Assembly: GCA_902535565.1 (NCBI GenBank)
Contig: CACAUH010000011.1
Location: 1-27,903 of the forward strand
Reading direction: 5' to 3'
Source: an uncultured Bacteroidota bacterium
Lineage (GTDB): Bacteria > Bacteroidota > Bacteroidia > Flavobacteriales > UA16
DNA length: 27,903 bases
Each line of letters starts with the position of its first letter. The stretch's first letter is position 1. The translations under genes and the position numbers were made by a program. Positions 1 to 7,407 of this stretch are shown in pieces. The notes under the pieces were generated by a model. The model was given only the letters and a program-made list of their open reading frames with translations. It was not told the DNA's origin and did no database searches.

Positions 1-660
1 AGCAGACAGGGAGGCAATGAGCAGCGGGACGAGGCTTGCTGTGGTCAGGTCAATCATGATGACCTCAACCGCGAAGACAATGGCGGCAAGCGGGGCTTTG
101 AACATCGCGGCCAGCGAGGCAGTGGCAGCGCAACCGATGAGCACGAGTCGGTGCCGATAGTCCAAATTGAAACGCTCTGCCACCTCGGATGCGATGGAGG
201 CGCTGCTTTGCACAGCGGGGGCCTCAAGACCCGCACTTCCTCCAAATCCCACAGTCAAAAGGGAGGTTGCAACGGGGCTGACCATGGACATACGGGACAG
301 CCTTGCCCTCAGGCGGGAAATCGCATGGAGTGTAGAGGGAATACCTGGGCCGGGATGCCGGCCTCCAAACCCCCGACGCACAAGAAGGTGAGTGAGAACC
401 AAACCCAAAATGGGCAGGATGAAAAGGAGTGCTTTGGAGCCCTCACCTATCGATGAATTGGGGAGCGAACGAAGCCAACCCACGCCGTTTTTCAAGAGCA
501 CCGAAAGGAGGCCTGCGATCATGCCAATCAGCGCGGCCAGCAGGACCAATGAGTTGGTCGGCCCCATTCTTTCCCAAGCTTGCTTCTGAAGGCGCTCGAT
601 TCGCCTGAAGATGCTGTTCCAGCCGTCGCCGTGTTGGTCTGTCCTTTGCTCTGACATCAT
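1..660 (-). CDS. ClC-type chloride channel/antiporter, N-terminal part (cut by window edge)
   Basis: This reading frame is open from an ATG at 660 to the left edge, giving the first 220 residues of a ClC-family membrane transporter that moves Cl- or a related anion, often in exchange for protons. Visible family signatures are GPGIPS at residues 104-109 (the anion-filter GxGIP motif), GSAGLEAP at 141-148 (equivalent of GREGP, keeping the gating glutamate as E146), and a segment after residue 178 ending MFKAPLAAIVFAVE that matches the usual helix pattern. Hydrophobic segments at about 38-58, 78-94 and 178-200 fit membrane helices. The start ATG overlaps the TGA of the upstream phosphatase gene (ATGA), implying translational coupling. 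The filter position usually occupied by Ser is Pro here. The C-terminal half lies outside the window, so regulatory CBS domains cannot be assessed. Confidence 0.88.
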   Translation of the reverse strand, partial: MMSEQRTDQHGDGWNSIFRRIERLQKQAWERMGPTNSLVLLAALIGMIAGLLSVLLKNGVGWLRSLPNSSIGEGSKALLFILPILGLVLTHLLVRRGFGGRHPGPGIPSTLHAISRLRARLSRMSMVSPVATSLLTVGFGGSAGLEAPAVQSSASIASEVAERFNLDYRHRLVLIGCAATASLAAMFKAPLAAIVFAVEVIMIDLTTASLVPLLIASLSA

Positions 661-2483
661 CCCAGTCGGATGCGCACACCGCAGACGAGAATGTCGTCGA
701 CTTGTTCCTCTTGCGCGTCGTTTCGCCACGTTTCAATCCGCCTTCTCAACTCCACTTCTTGACGGTCGACAGGCAATGAGGCGAGTTCAGCCAAAAGCCC
801 TCGGAAACGCTTGCGCATGAACTTTCGTCCACGTGGGCCACCAAATTGGTCTGGGTATCCATCGGAAGCACAGTAGATCATGTCGCCATCTTCTAGGGTC
901 ACTACCTGCGTATTGAATCTAAATTTTCCCGGTTCGAAACTGGCGATGGCACGCTTGTCTGGCTTTAATTCAGTGACGTCCCCATTTCGAACGAGGTAGG
1001 CTGGTGAGTTGGCACCTGCGAACTCCATCTTTCGTTCTTCCAAGTTGATGGACACCAGTCCCAAATCCATGCCGTCCGGGACTTGGTCTTTGGCCTCAAG
1101 GCTGCTGTCTTCCCCACGGTGGAGGACGTTCCGAGCCATTTCATTGAGGCGGTCCAAGATTTTTCCCGGCTGGGTATAGACCTTTCCGATGTGCTGCAGC
1201 GCATTGTGACCGAGGAGGCTCATGAATGCCCCGGGTACACCATGTCCTGTGCAGTCCACAGCGGCCATGAGACGCCAGGCATCAAGTTTGTGAAACCATG
1301 GAAAGTCGCCACTGACTCCGTCGCGCGGCATGTGAAGGACGAATTGTCGGTCGAAGACGCTCCTTCGGAGGGTGTCGCTCGGGAGGATTGCACCTTGGAT
1401 TCGCCGGGCATAATCAATGCTCGAAGTCAAGTCTGTGTAGAGTTTTCGAATCTCCTCCCCTTGGGCCTCTAGCTGGTCCGTTTGTCGTTTCAGAACTTCT
1501 GTTCTTTCCTCAACCTTGGCTTCCATTTCGCGCTCGTAGCTTGCGAGGTCATCGCGCATTCCGATGAGGGTTTTGCCTAAAATGTCCTCCTCAGACAATG
1601 GGGTGTATTCGGCATCGAATTGACCCTGTCCCACCGCAGCGCTGAATTCTCGAGTCCTCTTTAGTCCGGTGGCCAGGCGATCCAAAGCTTCTGCCATCTC
1701 TCCGATTTCATCCTTTCGGGCGGACATAGGAAAGGGGTGGTCGACACCGCGCGACAGGTACATGAGCCTTGCGCGTACCTTTCTCAAGGGACGTCGGATG
1801 GCCCTGGTAACACCCGCTGCGATGGCCAGGCCTGCGAGGAGGACGAACAGGGAAATCCAGCGCACCAAAGCGTCCAGTCGTCGACCGCTGGATTCGACTT
1901 CTTGGTCTGTAACGCGAACAGCCTGCTCAAAATGCGCTTCGAGCGCATTCAATCCTCCTTCCATGGAGTCCAATCGAGAGCTCAGATCTTCTCCTGGATC
2001 AAAAGGGTTGTCCAAGATTTCATCGACTCGAACCATCGTCTCGAAGTCGGTGTCAAAATCGACCTTCCTTGTTCCGGGAGGCACGAGCCCCTGCAAATGA
2101 TCCAAAAGGGCATCGGTGGCGAGGTGGTGTCGATAAAGGCGCTGATGCAACTCCTCAAGATGAGGCGATCGGGACTGGAGGTCGCTCAGCTTTGAGGCGA
2201 ATCCAGCCTGGTGTCGATCGAGAGATTGGTGGGCGTCCACATGCAGGTGCACAGGTTCTGGAAGTCGCGCGACGAGGAGGGAATAGGCCCGCATGGCCTC
2301 TACACTTTGCAGGAGTTTCGCGAGATCGGCTTTTGCCATATCGAGCGCCACGGATTCGTCCAACAGGCGGGATTGTGTCTTCGTGGTTCTCGCAGTGAGT
2401 ACAAAGAAGATGGCCAGTGTGGCGATGAACAATCCGAATCCAGCGAAAATTCGCGCGCCAATGGAATGGAACCAGTTTCGCAT
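657..2483 (-). CDS. Membrane HAMP-domain SpoIIE/PP2C-type serine phosphatase
   Basis: 608 residues. The order is a membrane helix (about 11-30), an extracytoplasmic mostly helical sensor region (31-207), a second helix (208-226), a HAMP linker (about 228-280), a coiled coil rich in Glu and Lys (310-355), then a PP2C/SpoIIE-like phosphatase domain (about 388-607). The junction sequence SIDYARRIQGAILPS at 355-369 is typical of Bacteroidota SpoIIE-type phosphatases. Probable metal-binding acids are seen in SGDF (D393), VDCTGHG (D410), SDG (D541) and DDILV (596-597). The usual Tyr after SGDF is Pro in this protein. Such enzymes dephosphorylate anti-sigma-factor antagonists or related regulators in response to envelope signals; the partner is not visible here. 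It starts one base after the stop of the upstream TPR-like gene and overlaps the start of the ClC gene. Confidence 0.9.
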   Translation of the reverse strand: MRNWFHSIGARIFAGFGLFIATLAIFFVLTARTTKTQSRLLDESVALDMAKADLAKLLQSVEAMRAYSLLVARLPEPVHLHVDAHQSLDRHQAGFASKLSDLQSRSPHLEELHQRLYRHHLATDALLDHLQGLVPPGTRKVDFDTDFETMVRVDEILDNPFDPGEDLSSRLDSMEGGLNALEAHFEQAVRVTDQEVESSGRRLDALVRWISLFVLLAGLAIAAGVTRAIRRPLRKVRARLMYLSRGVDHPFPMSARKDEIGEMAEALDRLATGLKRTREFSAAVGQGQFDAEYTPLSEEDILGKTLIGMRDDLASYEREMEAKVEERTEVLKRQTDQLEAQGEEIRKLYTDLTSSIDYARRIQGAILPSDTLRRSVFDRQFVLHMPRDGVSGDFPWFHKLDAWRLMAAVDCTGHGVPGAFMSLLGHNALQHIGKVYTQPGKILDRLNEMARNVLHRGEDSSLEAKDQVPDGMDLGLVSINLEERKMEFAGANSPAYLVRNGDVTELKPDKRAIASFEPGKFRFNTQVVTLEDGDMIYCASDGYPDQFGGPRGRKFMRKRFRGLLAELASLPVDRQEVELRRRIETWRNDAQEEQVDDILVCGVRIRLG

Positions 2484-2484
2484 T

Positions 2485-3381
2485 TCAGTGGGCTCCCATT
2501 TCGGCGAGGTGTGCCTTGCACCATTCGGCCCGGTCCTGATTCAAAAGGGCCTCGGACACCACGGCAAGTGCCTCATATCCCGAGGCGCGTCCCGCGTCTT
2601 CCGAAATGGCTTTTTCCAGCCCCTCGGCCGCGAGGTTCCACAGGATGGCTGCCTGTTTCAGCGCAGAATCAACAGCGTCAAGGTCTTCCTCAGAAGCTTT
2701 GAATTGGCGAACACCTTGATTGTATGTGTGTATGGCGAGATTGTACAGCGAGCGAAACCGGTCTGGTTTTCTGGTGGCGGCACGCTCGTAACAGGTCCTC
2801 CCCCAATTGAACCAAGGTCCTGCTTCTGCTTGCTCAGTCTGCTCGGCTTGCATGAATGCATACTCACCCAACATTTGGTCCAGCAAAACTTCGTCGGGTT
2901 CGGCATCCCACTGAGGATCGAGAAAACGTTGGATGTCCGAATGCGATTTCAGGTGGTTCTGGGCAACATCTGCTTTACCCGGTTGACTGGAGCGAACGGC
3001 ATCTCTGGCATCCTCCAGATGGGTGTCAGCAAGGAAAGAGAGCAGTGCCATCCTCTTGTCCTCGAGTTTCCCCTCTGGATCACGTCGGGCGCATTCCATG
3101 GCTGCGTCCGTTGCGGCAGAGCGTGCTTGAGAATCGGGGCGTCGCCCATCCCGAATGACGAAGAGCGATTTTTGGATGAATGCATGGACATACCAGCATG
3201 TGGGGTCCATTGATTCATCTGAATTCAACGCTTTCAGCATCACACCTTCCGCTTCTTCGTAGCGCTCAGCTTGAGCCATGGCGACCGCCTCGCGGGTTAG
3301 TGGTCCTTGAGCACTGCACAATCCCAAGGAGGCGGACAGCACAAGAAAGGCCAAGAAACAAGAAATGAAGTGGCGGTTCAT
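2485..3381 (-). CDS. Exported TPR-like helical protein
   Basis: 298 residues from ATG 3381, chosen because it begins a clear signal peptide (MNRHFISCFLAFLVL..., cleavage probably near SAQG at about 25); an upstream in-frame ATG would add 26 unconvincing residues. The mature part is almost entirely helical, with repeating Ala/Tyr/Leu patterns that resemble tetratricopeptide repeats (for example EAVAMAQAERYEEAEGVML, and WFNWGRTCYERAATRKPDRF further on). TPR proteins act as protein-binding scaffolds. The start codon overlaps the stop of the YfiR-like gene (ATGA), and one base separates its stop from the phosphatase start, so it probably works with them at the envelope. No enzymatic motif is visible. 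I infer a periplasmic adaptor role; the repeat assignment is by eye. Confidence 0.75.
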   Translation of the reverse strand: MNRHFISCFLAFLVLSASLGLCSAQGPLTREAVAMAQAERYEEAEGVMLKALNSDESMDPTCWYVHAFIQKSLFVIRDGRRPDSQARSAATDAAMECARRDPEGKLEDKRMALLSFLADTHLEDARDAVRSSQPGKADVAQNHLKSHSDIQRFLDPQWDAEPDEVLLDQMLGEYAFMQAEQTEQAEAGPWFNWGRTCYERAATRKPDRFRSLYNLAIHTYNQGVRQFKASEEDLDAVDSALKQAAILWNLAAEGLEKAISEDAGRASGYEALAVVSEALLNQDRAEWCKAHLAEMGAH

Positions 3382-4004
3382 GGACACAATTTTTGTAGGA
3401 AAGGAATGGGAAGCGTCATGCCTTTGGAGGCCAAGCCATCGGCGTCCTGTACAATACACAACTGGAGGTCATTTCCGACCTTCCTTCTCTTCAGTATGAG
3501 GTCGAAGCCCTCGATGCTTCCGCCGTCTGTAATGATGAGGGCATTCTTGTTGCCTTTCCGGTTCCAACGGTTCACAGCCTTTTGGAGGCCGTCATTTGCG
3601 GTCTCGCTAAGGGAAGTTCCACCGAGGAACAGCACGGTGAAGTCGCTGCGATCCGAAGCGAGGCGTTCTTCATCGAGCGACACGATATCCACTGGCAGCC
3701 CCGCAATGGCCCTTCCGTCTAATCTGGAGCCCAGATTCTCCGCCAAATCAGGCCATCCCACCACGGCGATGCGGAATGCTTCTCGCGAGGCGAGTTCGGG
3801 CCAAAACATTTCTCTGCCCAGCAAATAGAGGTACCGCCGGTACTGAATGGCCCAAACGGGAGAACGGTCAATCTCAGGGTCCTCCTTTGTTGCTGGCGCA
3901 CCTGCAGCTCGGGCTCGCGGAATTGGGCACTTTGTGTCGGCCACTGCGGGCGCAGGAAGCACCCAGCAACCAAAGAGGAGACACAAAAGGAGAGGATGCC
4001 GCAT
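3378..4004 (-). CDS. YfiR-like (DUF4154) periplasmic protein
   Basis: 208 residues with a signal peptide (residues 1-22, MRHPLLLCLLFGCWVLPAPA). The mature region follows the YfiR/DUF4154 pattern: YRRYLYLLGREMFWPE near 56-71, then FRIAVVGWPDL, a central strand FTVLFLGGTSLSE, ALIITDGG, and a final GMTLPIPFLQKL helix. In Pseudomonas, YfiR is a periplasmic repressor of a membrane diguanylate cyclase. In Bacteroidota, family members sit next to HAMP-containing membrane signalling enzymes, which fits the SpoIIE phosphatase two genes downstream. Cys residues at 26 and near the C-terminus (LCI, LCP) might pair in the periplasm. It is the first gene of the tightly overlapping set that ends with the ClC transporter; the ferritin gene lies 43 bases upstream. 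Confidence 0.75.
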   Translation of the reverse strand: MRHPLLLCLLFGCWVLPAPAVADTKCPIPRARAAGAPATKEDPEIDRSPVWAIQYRRYLYLLGREMFWPELASREAFRIAVVGWPDLAENLGSRLDGRAIAGLPVDIVSLDEERLASDRSDFTVLFLGGTSLSETANDGLQKAVNRWNRKGNKNALIITDGGSIEGFDLILKRRKVGNDLQLCIVQDADGLASKGMTLPIPFLQKLCP

Positions 4005-4047
4005 GAAATGAACCGCTGATTTGCAAAATAGTCCGCGGCGGCGGGAA

Positions 4048-4545
4048 TCAAACCTCCGGTTCCAGTTGTTCTAAGTCTCTGTCAAACAAATAGAGTCCGG
4101 CACTGTCAGAACCAATCATGGCCAACTTGTCGAGTATGGTTCGCGCGAGGGCCTCCTCTTCAATCTGCTCTGAGACATACCATTGCATGAAATTGTGGGT
4201 GGTATAGTCCTTTCGGGAAAGGCAGAGGTCGACCACTTCATTGATGCTGGCCGTCACCTTGGTTTCGTGCTCTAATAGCGTTGTAAAGATCCCCTTCAAC
4301 CCATCAAAATCAGCTTTGGGCGCCTCAAGAGCAGGGATGTCGGCTTTGCCACCACGCTCGTTGACGAAACGAACCAGCTTGAGCATGTGCTGACGTTCTT
4401 CATCGCTGTGTCTGTATAGAAAAGCGGCGGTGCCGTTTAGGCCACTTGTTTCTGCCCATGTTGCCATTCCGAGGTAAAAATGCGAGGACCTAGCCTCCAT
4501 GGCAATCTGGTCATTGAGGGCTTTTTCGATTTGTTTGTCAATCAT
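4048..4545 (-). CDS. ftnA: Ferritin (non-haem, FtnA-like)
   Basis: 165 residues, the usual length of bacterial non-haem ferritin, which oxidises Fe(II) and stores the mineral in a 24-subunit cytoplasmic shell. All expected ferroxidase-site residues are visible: E17, E50 and H53 (DEERQHM), E94, and E126/Q127/E130 (SEQIEEE). The four-helix pattern plus short C-terminal helix is intact. The ATG at 4545 follows an AT-rich region that probably carries its promoter. The upstream gene on the same strand is a GbsR/MarR-type regulator, ending 90 bases before. Function is clear; the symbol ftnA is by similarity to the bacterial family. Confidence 0.93.
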   Translation of the reverse strand: MIDKQIEKALNDQIAMEARSSHFYLGMATWAETSGLNGTAAFLYRHSDEERQHMLKLVRFVNERGGKADIPALEAPKADFDGLKGIFTTLLEHETKVTASINEVVDLCLSRKDYTTHNFMQWYVSEQIEEEALARTILDKLAMIGSDSAGLYLFDRDLEQLEPEV

Positions 4546-4635
4546 ATTTCAGAAAATAATGAAATAAAGTAGGTGAATAAAAGTTATATAAGAAACTGAA
4601 ATACAGGGTAAAAGGAGAAAGAACCGGTGTGTTTT
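4546..4635 (-). promoter_or_regulatory. AT-rich upstream region of the ferritin gene
   Basis: This 90-base interval between the regulator and the ferritin gene is far richer in A and T than the surrounding DNA. On the minus strand it contains TAACTTTT (4586-4579), which resembles the Bacteroidota -7 box TAnnTTTG with one mismatch, but I see no convincing TTTG box about 19 bases further upstream. It most likely carries the ferritin promoter; no clear regulator-binding palindrome could be picked out by eye. Confidence 0.35.
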
Positions 4636-5091
4636 TCACTTTGTGTGTTGCGTTTCAGCGGTGAGTGCCGAGCGAAGACGATAAATGGCTTCAAGCCATT
4701 TAAGATCGCCTTTGTCTGCGATGGCGGCAAGGCTTGCCTCCATAATTTGCATTGGTTGGATGGCCGTTTTGTTCCAGTGTGAAAAGATTGCCTGTTGGAT
4801 CAGCAAGCCGTCTTGCACGGCAACATACCGAGATTGACGTTGCCCCAGTATTCTAAGCCTTTCTACAAGCCCCGCCGTGACGAGCATGTTCAGTTGGTCA
4901 CTAAGCCCGCCCCTGCTGACATTGATGGACGCGATGAGCTCATCTGTGGTCAGGGGATTCGGGCTGACAAGCAACAGGCCGTGTATTTTTCCAGCGGTGC
5001 GGGTGAATCCCCAGGGGCGGAGGATTGCCGGCCACTCTTCTAGGAAAAAGTTGGCTGCTGTGGAAAGTTCTTCCAGTTGGTTGACTTGCAC
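4636..5091 (-). CDS. GbsR/MarR-family transcriptional regulator
   Basis: 151 residues with the GbsR-type winged-helix layout: WGFTRTAGKIHGLLLVSPNPLT (about 27-48), recognition helix region ELIASINVSRGGLSDQLNMLV, then a wing ending GQRQSRYVAV. The rest is helical and probably forms the dimer interface. GbsR proteins repress osmoprotectant or transport genes in Bacillus; many Bacteroidota homologues have unknown targets. The start is GTG (5091); an in-frame stop lies four codons upstream, so no upstream ATG is possible. It follows the FAD oxidoreductase by 28 bases and precedes ferritin on the same strand. I infer that it may regulate one of these neighbours or itself. Confidence 0.8.
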   Translation of the reverse strand: MQVNQLEELSTAANFFLEEWPAILRPWGFTRTAGKIHGLLLVSPNPLTTDELIASINVSRGGLSDQLNMLVTAGLVERLRILGQRQSRYVAVQDGLLIQQAIFSHWNKTAIQPMQIMEASLAAIADKGDLKWLEAIYRLRSALTAETQHTK

Positions 5092-5119
5092 GGTGCTAAT
5101 GTTTCAAAATAAATTGAAT

Positions 5120-6175
5120 TTACAAGGATAAAAATAATCTCTTAGGAGACACAATGTCAATAGGTTGTGAATTTCCTTGTAAAAGTTGAACTAAATATTC
5201 TGACCACCTCGGGCCAATGAGGACGCCTCGCGTTCCCAGTCCGTTGAAGAGGTACAGCCCATCGATTTGAGGCCAAGGGCCCACGGCCGGCTTTCTGTCT
5301 CTCGAAACAGGACGCTCACCAACTTCATGAGCTTCAATGGCCAAATGGGCGCATCCAGGTGCTTGCTGCTCAAGGGAATCCATTAGGAAACGCGCTGTCT
5401 CTGGCGTTGGATTTAGATCAGTTCGGTTCCACTCATAGCTGGCCCCCAAACGCCATTGATTGTGTGCCACGGGGAGGGTCCACTTGCCAAAGTTGAAAAT
5501 GTGGGTTCTAGGGGGATGGGAAGGAATGGAGGTTGGGTTTCTCAAGGTCAAAATTTCGCCACGGTTGGATCTGATATCTGGTCCGGGGGCAGAATTGTCC
5601 CGTGTGACGGCGCAACCGCGACAGTCAACAATAGCATCCCATGATGAAGCCAAGCTGGTTCGAGCATTGTCAGTTTGCCATCGTTGTATGCTGAATCGCC
5701 CCAGTTGTTGCAGCCTGTTTCGCCACGCCAGGACGAGCTTGGGCACATTGACCCACCCGCCTCCGTTGACGACACCAAAACCATGCCCAGTTGATTTCAC
5801 GGCATCGGGAAACCGTTCAGTCATTTGCGGCTCCTTGAGGATTGGTTCAATCCAGGGCAGCTGTTCGGCTTTTGCATTCCATTCGTCCGCATAGGCTGCA
5901 TTGGGAATGCGTTTGAGTATGGGCAGAAAGTGAAGGAGCTCTGTGTCTAATTCGCGCTCAAGCTGCCGATAGGTGTTCGTCAATGCGTCGAGGTGAATGG
6001 CAGCGTCCCATACTTCGAGGATGCGGCGGAAAGACATGGGGTTGAACATGCCCGCTGCGACGGAAGAAGCTGCGGGCGCACCAGAGTCAATAACGTGACA
6101 GTCCCAGCCCTCCCGGAGTGCGGCATGACTGATGAGGGTACCGGCCAACCCTTGGCCCACCACGAGGATGCGCAT
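5120..6175 (-). CDS. FAD-dependent oxidoreductase (DAO/glycine-oxidase-like)
   Basis: 351 residues. The start is placed at ATG 6175, giving MRILVVGQGLAGT, where the GxGxxG dinucleotide-binding turn sits at the very N-terminus; a longer frame would add 16 residues overlapping kbl. The acidic end of the second strand (HVIDSG), the AAGMFNP segment and a C-terminal GLYLFNGLGTRGVLIGP match the D-amino-acid/glycine oxidase (DAO) superfamily, which includes the C-terminal half of MnmC. These flavoenzymes oxidise amino acids or N-substituted amines. It begins one base after the kbl stop codon, so it is co-transcribed with a glycine-producing enzyme. Glycine or a related amine as substrate is my inference; no residue fixes it. 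Confidence 0.8.
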   Translation of the reverse strand: MRILVVGQGLAGTLISHAALREGWDCHVIDSGAPAASSVAAGMFNPMSFRRILEVWDAAIHLDALTNTYRQLERELDTELLHFLPILKRIPNAAYADEWNAKAEQLPWIEPILKEPQMTERFPDAVKSTGHGFGVVNGGGWVNVPKLVLAWRNRLQQLGRFSIQRWQTDNARTSLASSWDAIVDCRGCAVTRDNSAPGPDIRSNRGEILTLRNPTSIPSHPPRTHIFNFGKWTLPVAHNQWRLGASYEWNRTDLNPTPETARFLMDSLEQQAPGCAHLAIEAHEVGERPVSRDRKPAVGPWPQIDGLYLFNGLGTRGVLIGPRWSEYLVQLLQGNSQPIDIVSPKRLFLSL

Positions 6176-6176
6176 G

Positions 6177-7382
6177 TCAGACGGTTTCGGCCACGACGCC
6201 GAGCGACTTGCCGACCTTTTCAAAGGCGTTAAGGGCCAAGTTCAAGTGTTCCTTGGTGTGTGCTGCACTCAATTGAACGCGAATTCGGGCTTGTCCTTTT
6301 GGGACCACAGGATAGAAGAAGCCAATGACATAAATGCCCTCGTCGAGGAGCGCATCGGCCATCACTTGACTGAGCTTAGCATCACCCAGCATCACGGGCA
6401 CAATGGCACTTTCTCCATCTTTGAAATCGAGTCCAATTCGACTCAGGCCATCCTTGAAATACCGTGTGTTCTCCTCTAGTCTGTCGCGCAGCTCAGTGGT
6501 TTCGTCGAGCATGCGGAACACCTCGATGCTGGCTCCAACAATGCTTGGGGCAAGTGAGTTGCTGAACAGATAGGGTCGGCTTCTCTGGCGGAGCATTTCG
6601 ATGATTTCTGCTCTGCCTGTGGTGAACCCGCCCATGGCACCTCCGAGTGCCTTGCCAAGTGTCCCGGTGATGATGTCGACTCTGCCCAATGCATTCCGAA
6701 GCTCGATGGAGCCGCGGCCTGTTTTTCCAATGAATCCAGTGGCGTGACATTCGTCCACCATCACCAGTGCATCGTGTGCTTCGGCGAGGTCGCAAATGCG
6801 GTCAATTTGTGCGACATACCCATCCATGGAGAAGACCCCATCTGTGACGATGACCTTGAATCTGTGTCCGGCTTCGTTGGCTGCCTTGAGTTGCTTTTCG
6901 AGATCGTCCATGTCGTTGTTCGCAAACCGGTATCGCGCCGCCTTGCACAGCCGCACACCATCGATGATCGAGGCGTGATTCAGGGCATCCGAAATGATGG
7001 CATCTTCCGCAGTCAGCAAAGGCTCAAATACGCCCCCATTGGCATCAAAGGCGGCCGCGTACAGGATGGTGTCATCCGTGTGGTGGAATTTGGCGATTGA
7101 GTGCTCTAGCTCTTTGTGGATGTCTTGGGTGCCGCAGATGAACCGCACTGAACTCATGCCAAAGCCCCGCTCGTCAATGGCCCTTTTCGCCGCGGCGACA
7201 ACCCTCGGGTGGGAGGACAGTCCGAGGTAGTTGTTGGCACAGAAGTTGAGCACTTCTCGGCCATCATCAAGCTGGACAACAGCATCCTGCACCGAATGGA
7301 TGATGCGTTCCTTCTTAAACAGGCCGTCTTGTTCGATGGAATCGAGCTCTGCCCGGAGGTGGGCTTTCATTGAACTGTACAT
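6177..7382 (-). CDS. kbl: Glycine C-acetyltransferase (2-amino-3-ketobutyrate CoA ligase)
   Basis: 401 residues, close to E. coli Kbl along its whole length. It is a cytoplasmic PLP enzyme converting 2-amino-3-oxobutyrate and CoA to glycine and acetyl-CoA, the second step of threonine breakdown. Key residues visible: H136 (LNHASIIDG), D210 and H213 (VDECHATG), PLP lysine K244 (GTLGKALGG), and the C-terminal GFFYPVVPKGQARIRVQLSAAH. The alpha-oxoamine synthase family also contains serine palmitoyltransferase and BioF, but FCANNYLGL, FICGTQD and the C-terminal signature favour Kbl. ATG 7382 is used; ATG 7370 (MKAHLRAEL) is an equally plausible start. A TATCTTCG box lies five bases upstream of 7382. 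No threonine dehydrogenase gene is in the window. Confidence 0.93.
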   Translation of the reverse strand: MYSSMKAHLRAELDSIEQDGLFKKERIIHSVQDAVVQLDDGREVLNFCANNYLGLSSHPRVVAAAKRAIDERGFGMSSVRFICGTQDIHKELEHSIAKFHHTDDTILYAAAFDANGGVFEPLLTAEDAIISDALNHASIIDGVRLCKAARYRFANNDMDDLEKQLKAANEAGHRFKVIVTDGVFSMDGYVAQIDRICDLAEAHDALVMVDECHATGFIGKTGRGSIELRNALGRVDIITGTLGKALGGAMGGFTTGRAEIIEMLRQRSRPYLFSNSLAPSIVGASIEVFRMLDETTELRDRLEENTRYFKDGLSRIGLDFKDGESAIVPVMLGDAKLSQVMADALLDEGIYVIGFFYPVVPKGQARIRVQLSAAHTKEHLNLALNAFEKVGKSLGVVAETV

Positions 7383-7387
7383 GCAGA

Positions 7388-7395
7388 CGAAGATA
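7388..7395 (-). promoter_or_regulatory. Candidate -7 promoter box for kbl
   Basis: The minus strand reads TATCTTCG, matching the Bacteroidota -7 pattern TAnnTTTG with C for the third T. It sits five bases before the ATG at 7382, the same distance as in metG and purQ. No -33 TTTG is evident, and chance occurrence is possible. If used, the transcript would be leaderless or start at the later ATG 7370. Confidence 0.35.
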
Positions 7396-7407
7396 GCCGC
7401 CGGGCCT

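Noticed and set aside
2293..3213. 306-codon plus-strand frame opposite the TPR-like and phosphatase genes
   Set aside because: It is antisense to two well-supported genes, has low-complexity composition and no family pattern; it is a shadow of high-GC coding on the other strand.
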